The notes below the pieces were generated by a model. It was given only the letters and a program-made list of their open reading frames with translations, was not told where the DNA came from and did not search any database. Source: Halanaerobium salsuginis (lineage in GTDB: Bacteria; Bacillota; Halanaerobiia; Halanaerobiales; Halanaerobiaceae). Taken from it: a stretch of 62,065 bases of DNA. Positions within the stretch are counted from its first letter, which is position 1. Every line of letters starts with the position of its first letter. Positions 54,112 through 61,906 of the stretch are shown here, piece after piece. Both the position numbers and the translations under genes were made by a program. The stretch is from contig NZ_FOTI01000015.1 in assembly GCF_900114545.1 (NCBI RefSeq), positions 1 to 62,065 on the forward strand, given 5' to 3'.

Positions 54112-54723
54112 TTAATAGTCAAGGATTGCTCCCATTGATTCCATTATTATTCCAGCCTGAAATAAATCAATTTTTACATTTTTAAAATTAACACCAGTAA
54201 AATCAACTTCACTTAAATTTGCTTCTCGCAAATCAGCTCCGGTTAAATTTGCCGTTGTAAGCTTGGCCCGGCTTAGATTAGCATTTTTAAATTTAGTCTT
54301 TTTTAATTGAGCAGCATAAAAGTCACTTTCTATTAATTTAACATCTGAAAAATTAAAATTATTAAGCTCACTGTGACTAAAATTAACATAAGACCAATCT
54401 CCCCCCAATATTTTGAAGGCAGTTAAATCAGTATTAATTAGGTCAGCTCCAATTAGTCTGCATTCTTTAAAAATTGCACTAAAAAAACTAGCTCCCGAAA
54501 AATTGCAATTCAAGAAAGTAGAATTTATATGCTGAGAAGCATTTAAACGAGCTCCTGAAAAATCACATTCTATAAAAATAGTCTTTTCAGTTTTAATTTC
54601 TTCTAAATGAGCTGCTTTAAAACTACAGTTATTAAAATTAAAACCAGAAAAATTATCTTCCCGGAAAGATTGTTTTGCAAAATCAGACTGATTAAACTCT
54701 TTATTTTCTGAATCTAAGTAAAT
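54112..54723 (-). CDS. pentapeptide repeat protein
   Basis: A cytosolic protein of tandem A(D/N)LXX-like repeats forming a right-handed beta helix (about 25-185), ending in the motif FQAGIIMESMGAIL typical of Qnr/McbG-like pentapeptide proteins. Those proteins mimic DNA and protect gyrase; whether this one does is unknown. The start is uncertain. The ATG at 54816 lies in the upstream terminator, and the ATG at 54759 lacks a ribosome-binding site. GGAGTG at 54730-54735 is six bases before ATT (54723), which I used; GTG at 54732 is part of that site. Confidence 0.85.
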   Translation of the reverse strand: MYLDSENKEFNQSDFAKQSFREDNFSGFNFNNCSFKAAHLEEIKTEKTIFIECDFSGARLNASQHINSTFLNCNFSGASFFSAIFKECRLIGADLINTDLTAFKILGGDWSYVNFSHSELNNFNFSDVKLIESDFYAAQLKKTKFKNANLSRAKLTTANLTGADLREANLSEVDFTGVNFKNVKIDLFQAGIIMESMGAILDY

Positions 54724-54803
54724 TTTTATCACTCCAATCTTAATCTTATTAGCTAACATTAACTGTTTTAACCACAAATAGCAAAAATCCTGCTTAATAA
54801 AAG

Positions 54804-54835
54804 AAATCCCTTTCATAAATTTATGAAAGGGATTT
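54804..54835 (-). terminator. terminator of the 60-aa orphan gene
   Basis: A perfect 15-bp stem (AAATCCCTTTCATAA paired with TTATGAAAGGGATTT) with a 2-base centre, then TTTTATT on the minus strand. It covers an ATG that could be mistaken for the pentapeptide gene start. Confidence 0.86.
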
Positions 54836-54856
54836 TAATAATTTTTAATCCATAAT

Positions 54857-55039
54857 TTAGTGTTGCTTTTTACAGAGCCACCATTCGTCACATTCAATCT
54901 CTCCTTTAGCCAGTTTTATCTTCCTTTTTTCCAGATATGTTTTGTTTTTTTCTGGATGCTTAAGCAGTTCATAATTAAATATTTCTCGCCCGGACCAATC
55001 AAACTTGTCAGTCATATTAGCCAACTTATTTTCACTCAT
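54857..55039 (-). CDS. small orphan protein, unrecognised
   Basis: I do not recognise this 60-aa protein. It is highly charged, rich in Lys and Glu, with a run of aromatic residues (FDWSGREIFNYELL at about 14-27 and DEWWLCKK near the end) and a single Cys. No signal peptide or membrane segment. AAAGGTG is six bases before the ATG (55039). A perfect promoter and a strong terminator frame it as a single-gene unit, which makes it very likely real. Confidence 0.74.
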   Translation of the reverse strand: MSENKLANMTDKFDWSGREIFNYELLKHPEKNKTYLEKRKIKLAKGEIECDEWWLCKKQH

Positions 55040-55090
55040 TTTTATCACCTTTCATATTTAGCGAGTTTAAATATTTATCTAATATATTAT

Positions 55091-55119
55091 ATTATATTAA
55101 AGTTGATTATTTTTGTCAA
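55091..55119 (-). promoter_or_regulatory. consensus sigma-A promoter of the orphan gene
   Basis: TTGACA (55114-55119), a 17-nt spacer and TATAAT (55091-55096) on the minus strand: both boxes perfect, about 50 bases before the start. Confidence 0.84.
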
Positions 55120-55173
55120 GTTTATAAAAATTATTAATTTTAATTACGATACGATAAAATAATTTATTTAAAA

Positions 55174-55196
55174 CAAAAAAGGACCCGGATGGGTCC
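55174..55196 (-). terminator. terminator of degV
   Basis: GGACCC/GGGTCC stem around ATCC, followed by TTTTTTG on the minus strand. Confidence 0.88.
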
Positions 55197-55213
55197 ATAA
55201 TTAAAATACTATA

Positions 55214-56068
55214 TTAATCTAGCTCTGTTAATACTACTCCAATTAGTCCAGGGCCAGTATGAACAACCATGACTGGACTAATTTCACCTAATAGTATTTC
55301 TTTAAAAACAGCTAGTTGTTCAAATTTATTCTTTAAAGTAATGGCCTCTTCTTCGGCAGCAGCATTCATAACATCAAGACAGTACTCTTTGCCTTCCTGC
55401 AATTGTTCTTTAATTACCTGATAAAGCTTCTTTAAAGATCTCTTTCTACCTCTAACTTTAGAAAAAGTAAAATATTCTCCTACTTCATCAATCGCAATAA
55501 TTGGTTTAATATTTAATAACTCAGCAATTGTACCTGATACTTTTCCAATCCGACCACCTTTTTTTAGATATTTTAAAGTTTCAACAACAAAAAATACATT
55601 TATTTTATCTTTTTTTGCTTCAACTTTTTCAATTATATCTTTAAATTTATATTTGCCGGTTTTTACCAATTCCTGAGCATAGAGTGCTAATCTTCCGAGT
55701 CCCATTGACAGCATTTTGGAATCAATAACTTCTACCTCTATTCCTTTAATTTGACGAGCAACCATACGGCAATTATTAACAGTTGCTGAGAGCCCACTGG
55801 AAATATGAAGTGAAATTATATGAGTATAACCCTGTGCTTTTAAATCAAGATAAAGATCTTCAATTTCCTGCGGTGAAGGCATAGAAGTTGTTGGGATTTC
55901 CCGGTCAAAACTCCGATAAACTTCAGAAGGAGTAATATCTACCCGATCATGATACTGCTGATCACTATAAATAACTTTCAACGCTATAGAATTAATTCCT
56001 GATTTACTTAAATCATCTTTATTTAAATCTGAAGTACTATCAGTTACAACTGCAATTTTTTCTGCCAT
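55214..56068 (-). CDS. DegV family fatty acid-binding protein
   Basis: A 284-aa DegV protein (PF02645) that binds a fatty acid; Firmicutes homologues act as FakB subunits of the fatty acid kinase. Seen: VVTDSTSDLNKDDL at the N-terminus, TTSMPSPQE (ligand-site Ser/Thr), ISLHISSGLSATVNNC, and GGRIGKVSGTIAELLNIKPII in the middle. No fakA is in the window. GGAGGAG precedes ATG. Confidence 0.91.
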   Translation of the reverse strand: MAEKIAVVTDSTSDLNKDDLSKSGINSIALKVIYSDQQYHDRVDITPSEVYRSFDREIPTTSMPSPQEIEDLYLDLKAQGYTHIISLHISSGLSATVNNCRMVARQIKGIEVEVIDSKMLSMGLGRLALYAQELVKTGKYKFKDIIEKVEAKKDKINVFFVVETLKYLKKGGRIGKVSGTIAELLNIKPIIAIDEVGEYFTFSKVRGRKRSLKKLYQVIKEQLQEGKEYCLDVMNAAAEEEAITLKNKFEQLAVFKEILLGEISPVMVVHTGPGLIGVVLTELD

Positions 56069-56120
56069 ATTATTTCTCCTCCTGTTTTTTACAACTTAAA
56101 TTTTAACTTTAATAAAATGA

Positions 56121-56402
56121 CTATTTTCGTAAAGTAGCAATTATCTCTTCAAATTCTTCCTTACTTATTTCACCTCGAGCATATCTTGCTCTAGCCAGTT
56201 CTTCTGCATCATTTTGAGAACTATTTTGCTGCTTATTAATCGAATGATCTTGCTGATAATTATTATTTTTATTGTTATTATTACGCTGTAAAAGCAGGTA
56301 AACAGCAACCCCAATTATAATAATCCAGATAAAAAACATTAGATTGCCCCCTCTCCCGGGCCAAAAACCCATATGACCATACATGTGTCCATATCTAAAC
56401 AT
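56121..56402 (-). CDS. SHOCT domain small membrane protein
   Basis: A 93-aa protein: Gly/His/Met-rich N-terminus, a membrane segment at about 21-38, an Asn-rich linker (about 41-66), and a C-terminal SHOCT domain (about 67-93, ELARARYARGEISKEEFEEI). Such proteins are of unknown function; oligomerisation through SHOCT is assumed. AAGGAG precedes ATG. Confidence 0.85.
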   Translation of the reverse strand: MFRYGHMYGHMGFWPGRGGNLMFFIWIIIIGVAVYLLLQRNNNNKNNNYQQDHSINKQQNSSQNDAEELARARYARGEISKEEFEEIIATLRK

Positions 56403-56509
56403 ATTATCACTACTCCTTTGTTTAACAAATTAATATTAAATTAATTATAAAACAAAAATATGAATTAAATATGAATTCTACCTGCTCTTAACTAGCTAAA
56501 TCACAAATT

Positions 56510-57940
56510 TCAGACTATAATTCCAGCTAATAAATATAAAATTAACGCCATTAATCCATTTAAAAGTGCATAAGGTAATTGAGTGTTAACATGATCAATA
56601 TGATCTGAGGCAGAAGCCATTGAAGAAATAATTGTAGTATCAGAAATTGGCGAACAATGATCACCCATAATTCCACCAGAAATTACTGCTCCAATAGTAA
56701 TTGTTAGTGGTGCGCCCATAGCAACTGCCATCTGAATACCAATCGGCATCATAATACCAAAAGTACCCCAACTTGTTCCAGTTGCAAAAGCCATTACCGC
56801 TGCCAGCAAAAATACAATTGCAGGACCGAAAGAGCCGTTCACTCTGCCAGCTACAAGTGAGGCCATAAATTCTCCTGTTTGTAGATCACTGATTACATTA
56901 CCAATTGTAAAAGCTGATATTAATAAAATTGCGACTGGTACAATAGCTCCAATTCCCTGATAAACATAATCAATATATTCTTTTAAGGTCATTATTTTAC
57001 CCCACACATATAAAAAACCAGCAAAACTAACAGCTGTAATTACTGCCCAAAAAACAGAAGTCGAGCCTGATCCCTGCAGTAAATTGCCCTCACCTGTAAG
57101 ATAAAGGCCAACTGGCATCATTGCAATTAAAACTAATAAAGGCAGAATCATGTTCCATTTATTAGGTTTTACACCCTCTTTAGGTGGTGTTGCAGTTGCC
57201 TCTTCAGCAACCATTGGAGTGGCTCCTTCTCTAAGGACAAGACCTCTTTCAGCAGCACGTTTTTCTGCTTTTTTCATCGGCCCCCAATCATTTTCAGTAA
57301 TTATGTAATAGGCTACAGCCAGAATAGCTATTATACTATAAAATTGAAAAGGAATCGACCTAATAAGCAGATTAGCAGCTGAACCATTAACTACTCCATT
57401 AGTAATTTGAACTCCAATTACCCCCATCAGCATTGCCCCCCAGCCATTAAGCGGAATTAAAGCGCACACCGGAGCAGAAGTAGAATCACAAACATAGGCC
57501 AGCTTTTCTCGTGAAACATTATACTTATCAGTTAAAGGACGGGCAACAGTTCCTGCTACAAGACTAGTAATAGACGATTCTATAAAAATCACCAGACCAA
57601 TAACATAAGCCAAAAACAGTGCGCCCCGTTTATTTTTTATTAATTTTTTCTTTTTAGTTAAATAATTAATAAAACCCTGAACTCCACCTGAAGCAGATAT
57701 AACTGTAATCAAACCACCAACTAGAAAAGAAAATATAATGGTTTTAGTAATCCAGGCTTCAGAAAAAATTGCAACAACTTCTTCTAAAGTCATATTTAAA
57801 GCAGCAAAAAATTGACCCCCTGTTAAGATTAAGCAGCCAGAAAATATTCCTAAAATAAGTGATAAAAAAACCTGTTTAGTAAATAAAGCCAGCAAAATAG
57901 CAACTACTGGTGGCACAATACTTAAAATACCATATTCCAT
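56510..57940 (-). CDS. NhaC-family Na+/H+ antiporter
   Basis: Membrane protein of 476 aa in the NhaC superfamily (PF03553), about 11-12 segments. Family stretches: LFTKQVFLSLILGIFSG at the N-terminus, SFLVGGLITVISASGGVQGF, FIESSITSLVAGTVARPLTDKY (about 120-140), TGTSWGTFGIMMPIGI and GDHCSPISDTTIISSMASASDHIDHVNTQLPYA near the C-terminus. It likely extrudes Na+ against H+, or exchanges organic acids as MleN does. AGGAGGG precedes ATG; TATAAT upstream (57990s) with a weak -35. Confidence 0.9.
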   Translation of the reverse strand: MEYGILSIVPPVVAILLALFTKQVFLSLILGIFSGCLILTGGQFFAALNMTLEEVVAIFSEAWITKTIIFSFLVGGLITVISASGGVQGFINYLTKKKKLIKNKRGALFLAYVIGLVIFIESSITSLVAGTVARPLTDKYNVSREKLAYVCDSTSAPVCALIPLNGWGAMLMGVIGVQITNGVVNGSAANLLIRSIPFQFYSIIAILAVAYYIITENDWGPMKKAEKRAAERGLVLREGATPMVAEEATATPPKEGVKPNKWNMILPLLVLIAMMPVGLYLTGEGNLLQGSGSTSVFWAVITAVSFAGFLYVWGKIMTLKEYIDYVYQGIGAIVPVAILLISAFTIGNVISDLQTGEFMASLVAGRVNGSFGPAIVFLLAAVMAFATGTSWGTFGIMMPIGIQMAVAMGAPLTITIGAVISGGIMGDHCSPISDTTIISSMASASDHIDHVNTQLPYALLNGLMALILYLLAGIIV

Positions 57941-58029
57941 ATTTTCCCTCCTTTAAAAGATCTCAGCACAGCCAATTCTGACTGTAGCTAACTATATTAT
58001 AACACAGCTGAGAAAAAATATTAATTAGC

Positions 58030-59406
58030 TTAAAGTAAACCTGTAAACTGCCACCAGAAATATTCGAAGATAATTACTATTATAGTAACTAAAGTAAGCG
58101 GTATTCCTAGCTTTATCACACTTTTTTCAGTATAGTTACCATTATCCTTTCCCATACCAACTAAAATATTAAGATGATGAAAAGGTAATAAATAGTGAGT
58201 TCCAATTGCTGTATAAACAAATAAAGTAGGCACAAGTGGATTAAGTCCAATATGTTTAGCAAAAATTAAAAAAGCAGGAATAGCAATACCCATAACTGCA
58301 ATTACACTGCCTAAAAACATATGTAAAATCATTGAAATAGCTGCTGTTAAAAGGGCAAAGTAAAGCAAATGCTGAGGGGCCTGCTCAGGCAAAATAACTC
58401 CTGCTACCCACTGATTCATCCCGGTCAATGAACCAACTTTACCAATAGCTACTGCCGCTGTCAGGAATATTAGTACTTTAATCGGAACTTTATTCCAGTC
58501 TTCTGCTTTAAGAATATCACCTGTAAAAGGTAGACTCATCATAACAGCGACTGTTAAAGTAATCCAGCCCAGCTTAACACCATGAAAAGAATCTGTCATC
58601 CAGAGTACTACAGCTACAATAAGCCAGAAAACTGTTTTCTGCTCTTCTTCTGACATTCTTCCCAGATCAAGCAGCTTACGTCCAATAGCCTTTTTATTAA
58701 GTTCAATTTCTTCTTCAGGTTTAAATAATTTTAAAATTAAAAACATAGTTAAAATAGCTGCCAACATAGCTGGAGCTCCCATCTGCAAAAACCATCCGCC
58801 CCAGCTTAATTCTATACCAGAAAGCTGTAAAGCCATGATATTTAAAGTACTCTCTCCTGTTAAAAAGATCATTGAGATTGGAATAGAGGCGGCAAAGACT
58901 GTAAACCCTATTTTAGCTGCATCAGTTTCAGTTATACCTGCATTTTCAATAATTACTGCCATAACAGACATAATGATAAATGCCCTTGGCCAGGGATGTG
59001 GGATAATTAAACTTAATAAAAAAGTTAAAGCAAAAATTGAATAAATAATTGAACGAAAAGAATCAACAAATTTAAGAATAAACTTATAGGCAATTCTTTC
59101 TCCTAAACCTGAGCTATCAACTGCTGCTGCTATTAAATAGGCTCCAATTACTAAATAAACAGTCTGAGTAGTCCAGAGTGATAAAACTTCTTCCGCTGGA
59201 GCAATTTTAAAAATAAGTAATAACATTAAAAATAAAGCAGAAATATAAGCTGGATCTGCAACTTTTGCAGCCCAGAAAATAACCGTCATAATAGTTAAGG
59301 AAAATGTTTTCCGTCCAGCTACAGAAAGACCTGTTAGCTCAAGATTCCAGATAATAAAGGCTATAATAACACCAGCAATTAAAAAAAGAGTTCTTCGTTT
59401 ATTAAT
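58030..59406 (-). CDS. SLC13/DASS family anion symporter, ATT start
   Basis: A sodium/dicarboxylate-type transporter with about 12 membrane segments. Motifs: LWTTQTVYLVIGAYLIAAAVDSSGLGERIA, LTGESTLNIMALQ (SNT-like ion site), and SVIAVMGIAIPAFL, plus TAIGTHYLLPFHHLN near the end. The first ATG (59289) would remove the N-terminal helix. The same frame runs 39 codons further to an ATT at 59406 with GAGGTG six bases upstream and a stop codon just before, and no ATG/GTG/TTG between. The added residues encode a hydrophobic segment (about 7-20) followed by LTGLSVAG, as expected for the family. I therefore read ATT as start (458 aa). Confidence 0.82.
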   Translation of the reverse strand: MNKRRTLFLIAGVIIAFIIWNLELTGLSVAGRKTFSLTIMTVIFWAAKVADPAYISALFLMLLLIFKIAPAEEVLSLWTTQTVYLVIGAYLIAAAVDSSGLGERIAYKFILKFVDSFRSIIYSIFALTFLLSLIIPHPWPRAFIIMSVMAVIIENAGITETDAAKIGFTVFAASIPISMIFLTGESTLNIMALQLSGIELSWGGWFLQMGAPAMLAAILTMFLILKLFKPEEEIELNKKAIGRKLLDLGRMSEEEQKTVFWLIVAVVLWMTDSFHGVKLGWITLTVAVMMSLPFTGDILKAEDWNKVPIKVLIFLTAAVAIGKVGSLTGMNQWVAGVILPEQAPQHLLYFALLTAAISMILHMFLGSVIAVMGIAIPAFLIFAKHIGLNPLVPTLFVYTAIGTHYLLPFHHLNILVGMGKDNGNYTEKSVIKLGIPLTLVTIIVIIFEYFWWQFTGLL

Positions 59407-59539
59407 TTAAATCACCTCAGAAAAATTTTCTTAGTTAAAATTTTTTAAAATTATATCCTTAATTAATTTAAGCTCCCTTTAATTTTACTAAAATTTAAAT
59501 CTTAAAGCAAATAATTAGTCCACTCTAATTATAATTTAA

Positions 59540-59568
59540 TTTACATTTATTAAATAGTCTGATATAAT
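59540..59568 (+). promoter_or_regulatory. sigma-A promoter of the aldo/keto reductase gene
   Basis: TTTACA (59540-59545), a 17-nt spacer and TATAAT (59563-59568), about 42 bases before the start. Confidence 0.75.
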
Positions 59569-59609
59569 TAACTTTAGATAAAATAATTTAAACCAAAGGA
59601 GGCTGTTCA

Positions 59610-60602
59610 ATGCCTTATCTTGCAAATGAAAATCGTTATGAAAAAATGACTTATAACTATTGTGGAAAGAGCGGGCTTAAGTTACCCGCAATTTCAATTG
59701 GGCTGTGGCACAATTTTGGTGGAGTTGATACTTTAAGCAATGCTCGTAAAATTTTAAGAAAAGCTTTTGATCTAGGAATTACTCATTTTGATTTAGCAAA
59801 TAATTATGGACCTCCTGCTGGTTCAGCTGAAGAAACCATGGGAATTCTACTGAAAAAAGATTTTAAACCTTACCGTGATCAATTAATAATTTCTTCTAAA
59901 GCAGGTTATTATATGTGGCCTGGACCTTATGGAGAATGGGGATCACGCAAATATTTAATTTCCAGTCTTAACCAGAGTTTAAAACGGATGGGACTTGAGT
60001 ATGTTGATATTTTCTATCATCATCGTCCTGATCCTAACACACCTCTCGAGGAAACAATCGGTGCGCTGAAAGATATTGTACGCCAGGGCAAAGCCCTCTA
60101 TGTTGGCATTTCAAATTATAATGCTAAGCAGAGTAAAAAAGCAGCTGAAATTGCTGATAAAATGGGGATTAAATTACTCTTAAATCAATATAATTATTCA
60201 TTATTTGATCGCTGGTCAGAAGAAGATGAGCTGCTTACCACTTTAAAACAGCTTGGCATGGGTTCAATTATCTATTCACCATTGGCTCAGGGACTATTAA
60301 CTGATAAATATCTAAAAAAAATACCAGATGATTCGAGAGCTGCTAAAGCTACTGGTTACTTAAAAAAAGACAGTATTACAGATGAAAAAATTGCTAAAGC
60401 CAGTCAGCTAAATGAAATTGCTGCTGATCGCGGACAGAGCCTAAGTCAAATGGCACTGGCCTGGATTTTAGATCAAGATGTTAGTTCAGTTTTAGTTGGA
60501 GCAAGTAAAGTAGAACAAATTATTGAAAATGCTGCAGCTCTTAACAAAGTTAGCTTTACTAACGAAGAGTTAGCAGCAATAGAGGCTATTCTAGCGGAAT
60601 AA
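59610..60602 (+). CDS. aldo/keto reductase (YghZ-like)
   Basis: A cytosolic NADPH-dependent reductase with TIM-barrel fold, 330 aa. Catalytic tetrad regions are seen: HFDLANNYGPPAGSAEE (Asp and Tyr), ISSKAGY (Lys) and DIFYHHRPDP (His). The WPGPYGEWGSRKYL stretch is typical of the YghZ/GSP69-type (AKR14-like) subgroup that acts on glyceraldehyde 3-phosphate and methylglyoxal. AAAGGAGG precedes ATG. Single-gene unit. Confidence 0.9.
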   Translation: MPYLANENRYEKMTYNYCGKSGLKLPAISIGLWHNFGGVDTLSNARKILRKAFDLGITHFDLANNYGPPAGSAEETMGILLKKDFKPYRDQLIISSKAGYYMWPGPYGEWGSRKYLISSLNQSLKRMGLEYVDIFYHHRPDPNTPLEETIGALKDIVRQGKALYVGISNYNAKQSKKAAEIADKMGIKLLLNQYNYSLFDRWSEEDELLTTLKQLGMGSIIYSPLAQGLLTDKYLKKIPDDSRAAKATGYLKKDSITDEKIAKASQLNEIAADRGQSLSQMALAWILDQDVSSVLVGASKVEQIIENAAALNKVSFTNEELAAIEAILAE

Positions 60603-60607
60603 TAATT

Positions 60608-60642
60608 GATAAAAGAGACAGATCAAATCTGTCTCTTTTATC
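60608..60642. terminator. bidirectional terminator after the aldo/keto reductase gene
   Basis: AAAAGAGACAGAT and ATCTGTCTCTTTT pair around CAA, extended by 3 bp; T-runs on both strands. Serves the reductase (+) and the convergent GGDEF gene (-). Confidence 0.88.
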
Positions 60643-60659
60643 TTTATTATTTATTAAAT

Positions 60660-61739
60660 TTAAGCTAATATATAATTATTTTTTCCTGATTCTTTAGCTT
60701 CATATAATATGTTATCTGCTCGCTTAAATAATGATTTAATATTATCAGTTGACTTCAGCTCAGTTATCCCTGCACTAATTGTTATAAAGGGAAGTTCATC
60801 ACTCTGTAAAATTTTAATTCGATAGATAAGATTTTTTATATAAAACTCAGCTTTAACAAGATCAGCTGAATAAATAATAGCAAACTCATCCCCTCCCCAT
60901 CGAGAAATAAAACTATTAGCTGGCATATCAAGCTTGAGTAGTTCAGCCAATCTAATTATTACCTGATCTCCAATATCATGACCATAATTATCATTGATAC
61001 TTTTAAAATCATCAATATCAAACAAAATAAGGCTAATTGCTTTTCCGCGGTGGGACTGATTAATAAAAATAGACTTTATCTCCTGATCAAAAGCTCGCCT
61101 ATTATAAAGTTTAGTTAAAGTGTCTCTACTTGCTAAATATTTCAACTTGTCATTAGCTTTTTTTAACTCACTACTATAATGATTAAGTTTTTCTTTTTCC
61201 TCTTCATAAGCCATAGCAAATTTCTGCAGCAGATAATAATTAGCCAGTAAAAGTAATGGTATCTGTATAAGACGATCATGAAATTGATAACTAGCACTGT
61301 AGTTAGTTAATAACTGAGGAAGCTTATACTCAAGTGAAATAACTAAGATAAACATCAAAATTAATATTGTTACTAAAGTATTACGAAGTCTTTTATCTTT
61401 AAATAAAATACTAATTGCTGTTAAAATCAAAAAAACATAAGCTAACCCATTATTTTTACTACCACCAGATTGAAACCAACCCAGAGGCAGAAAAATAAAA
61501 ACTACTACAAAGAAATAGTAAAATCTTAATTTAGCAATAGAGTATTTATTAAACCGTTCTTTATAGATTAGGAAAAATGAAAAAATATCTAAAATAGCCC
61601 ACTTTAAATTTACAATCTGATTAAAACCAATAATTGTATTTGATACAATATTAATGGAAGAAAGCCCAACAATAAAAAACAAGATTACTCTAAATACCCT
61701 ATTCTCCAGACTGTTTAATTCACTGTTTGTTTTTTCCAT
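60660..61739 (-). CDS. membrane-bound diguanylate cyclase (GGDEF)
   Basis: Makes cyclic di-GMP. About six membrane segments fill residues 10-180, a short coiled coil (about 180-200) follows and the GGDEF domain ends the protein (about 205-355), with LTKLYNRRAF, FDIDDFKSINDNYGHDIGD and the intact RWGGDEF active site. The RxxD inhibitory site five residues before it is absent, so product feedback may be lost. I prefer ATG 61739 over 61754, though neither has a strong ribosome-binding site (GGGA is nine bases upstream). Confidence 0.87.
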   Translation of the reverse strand: MEKTNSELNSLENRVFRVILFFIVGLSSINIVSNTIIGFNQIVNLKWAILDIFSFFLIYKERFNKYSIAKLRFYYFFVVVFIFLPLGWFQSGGSKNNGLAYVFLILTAISILFKDKRLRNTLVTILILMFILVISLEYKLPQLLTNYSASYQFHDRLIQIPLLLLANYYLLQKFAMAYEEEKEKLNHYSSELKKANDKLKYLASRDTLTKLYNRRAFDQEIKSIFINQSHRGKAISLILFDIDDFKSINDNYGHDIGDQVIIRLAELLKLDMPANSFISRWGGDEFAIIYSADLVKAEFYIKNLIYRIKILQSDELPFITISAGITELKSTDNIKSLFKRADNILYEAKESGKNNYILA

Positions 61740-61875
61740 TATATTCAATCCCATCTTTAAATTAAAGCTCTAAAAATTAATGCTTTACCTAAAGATATTC
61801 AAGATAAATCGCAGATTTCCTGCCTTTAATTATTGCAAATACTTATTATATAAGCGAATTTCATAAAAATAAGCC

Positions 61876-61905
61876 TTGATATAACAAAGATTTTAATGAT
61901 ATAAA
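61876..61905 (+). promoter_or_regulatory. possible promoter reading into the insertion sequence
   Basis: TTGATA (61876-61881), an 18-nt spacer and TATAAA (61900-61905). A start near 61912 would fall in the first inverted-repeat arm of the IS. It could be a chromosomal promoter or part of the IS end. Confidence 0.4.
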
Positions 61906-61906
61906 A

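Noticed and set aside
57960-58010. CTCAGC/GCTGAG inverted repeat around the nhaC -10 region
   Set aside because: Arms are only 6 bp and widely spaced; could be chance.
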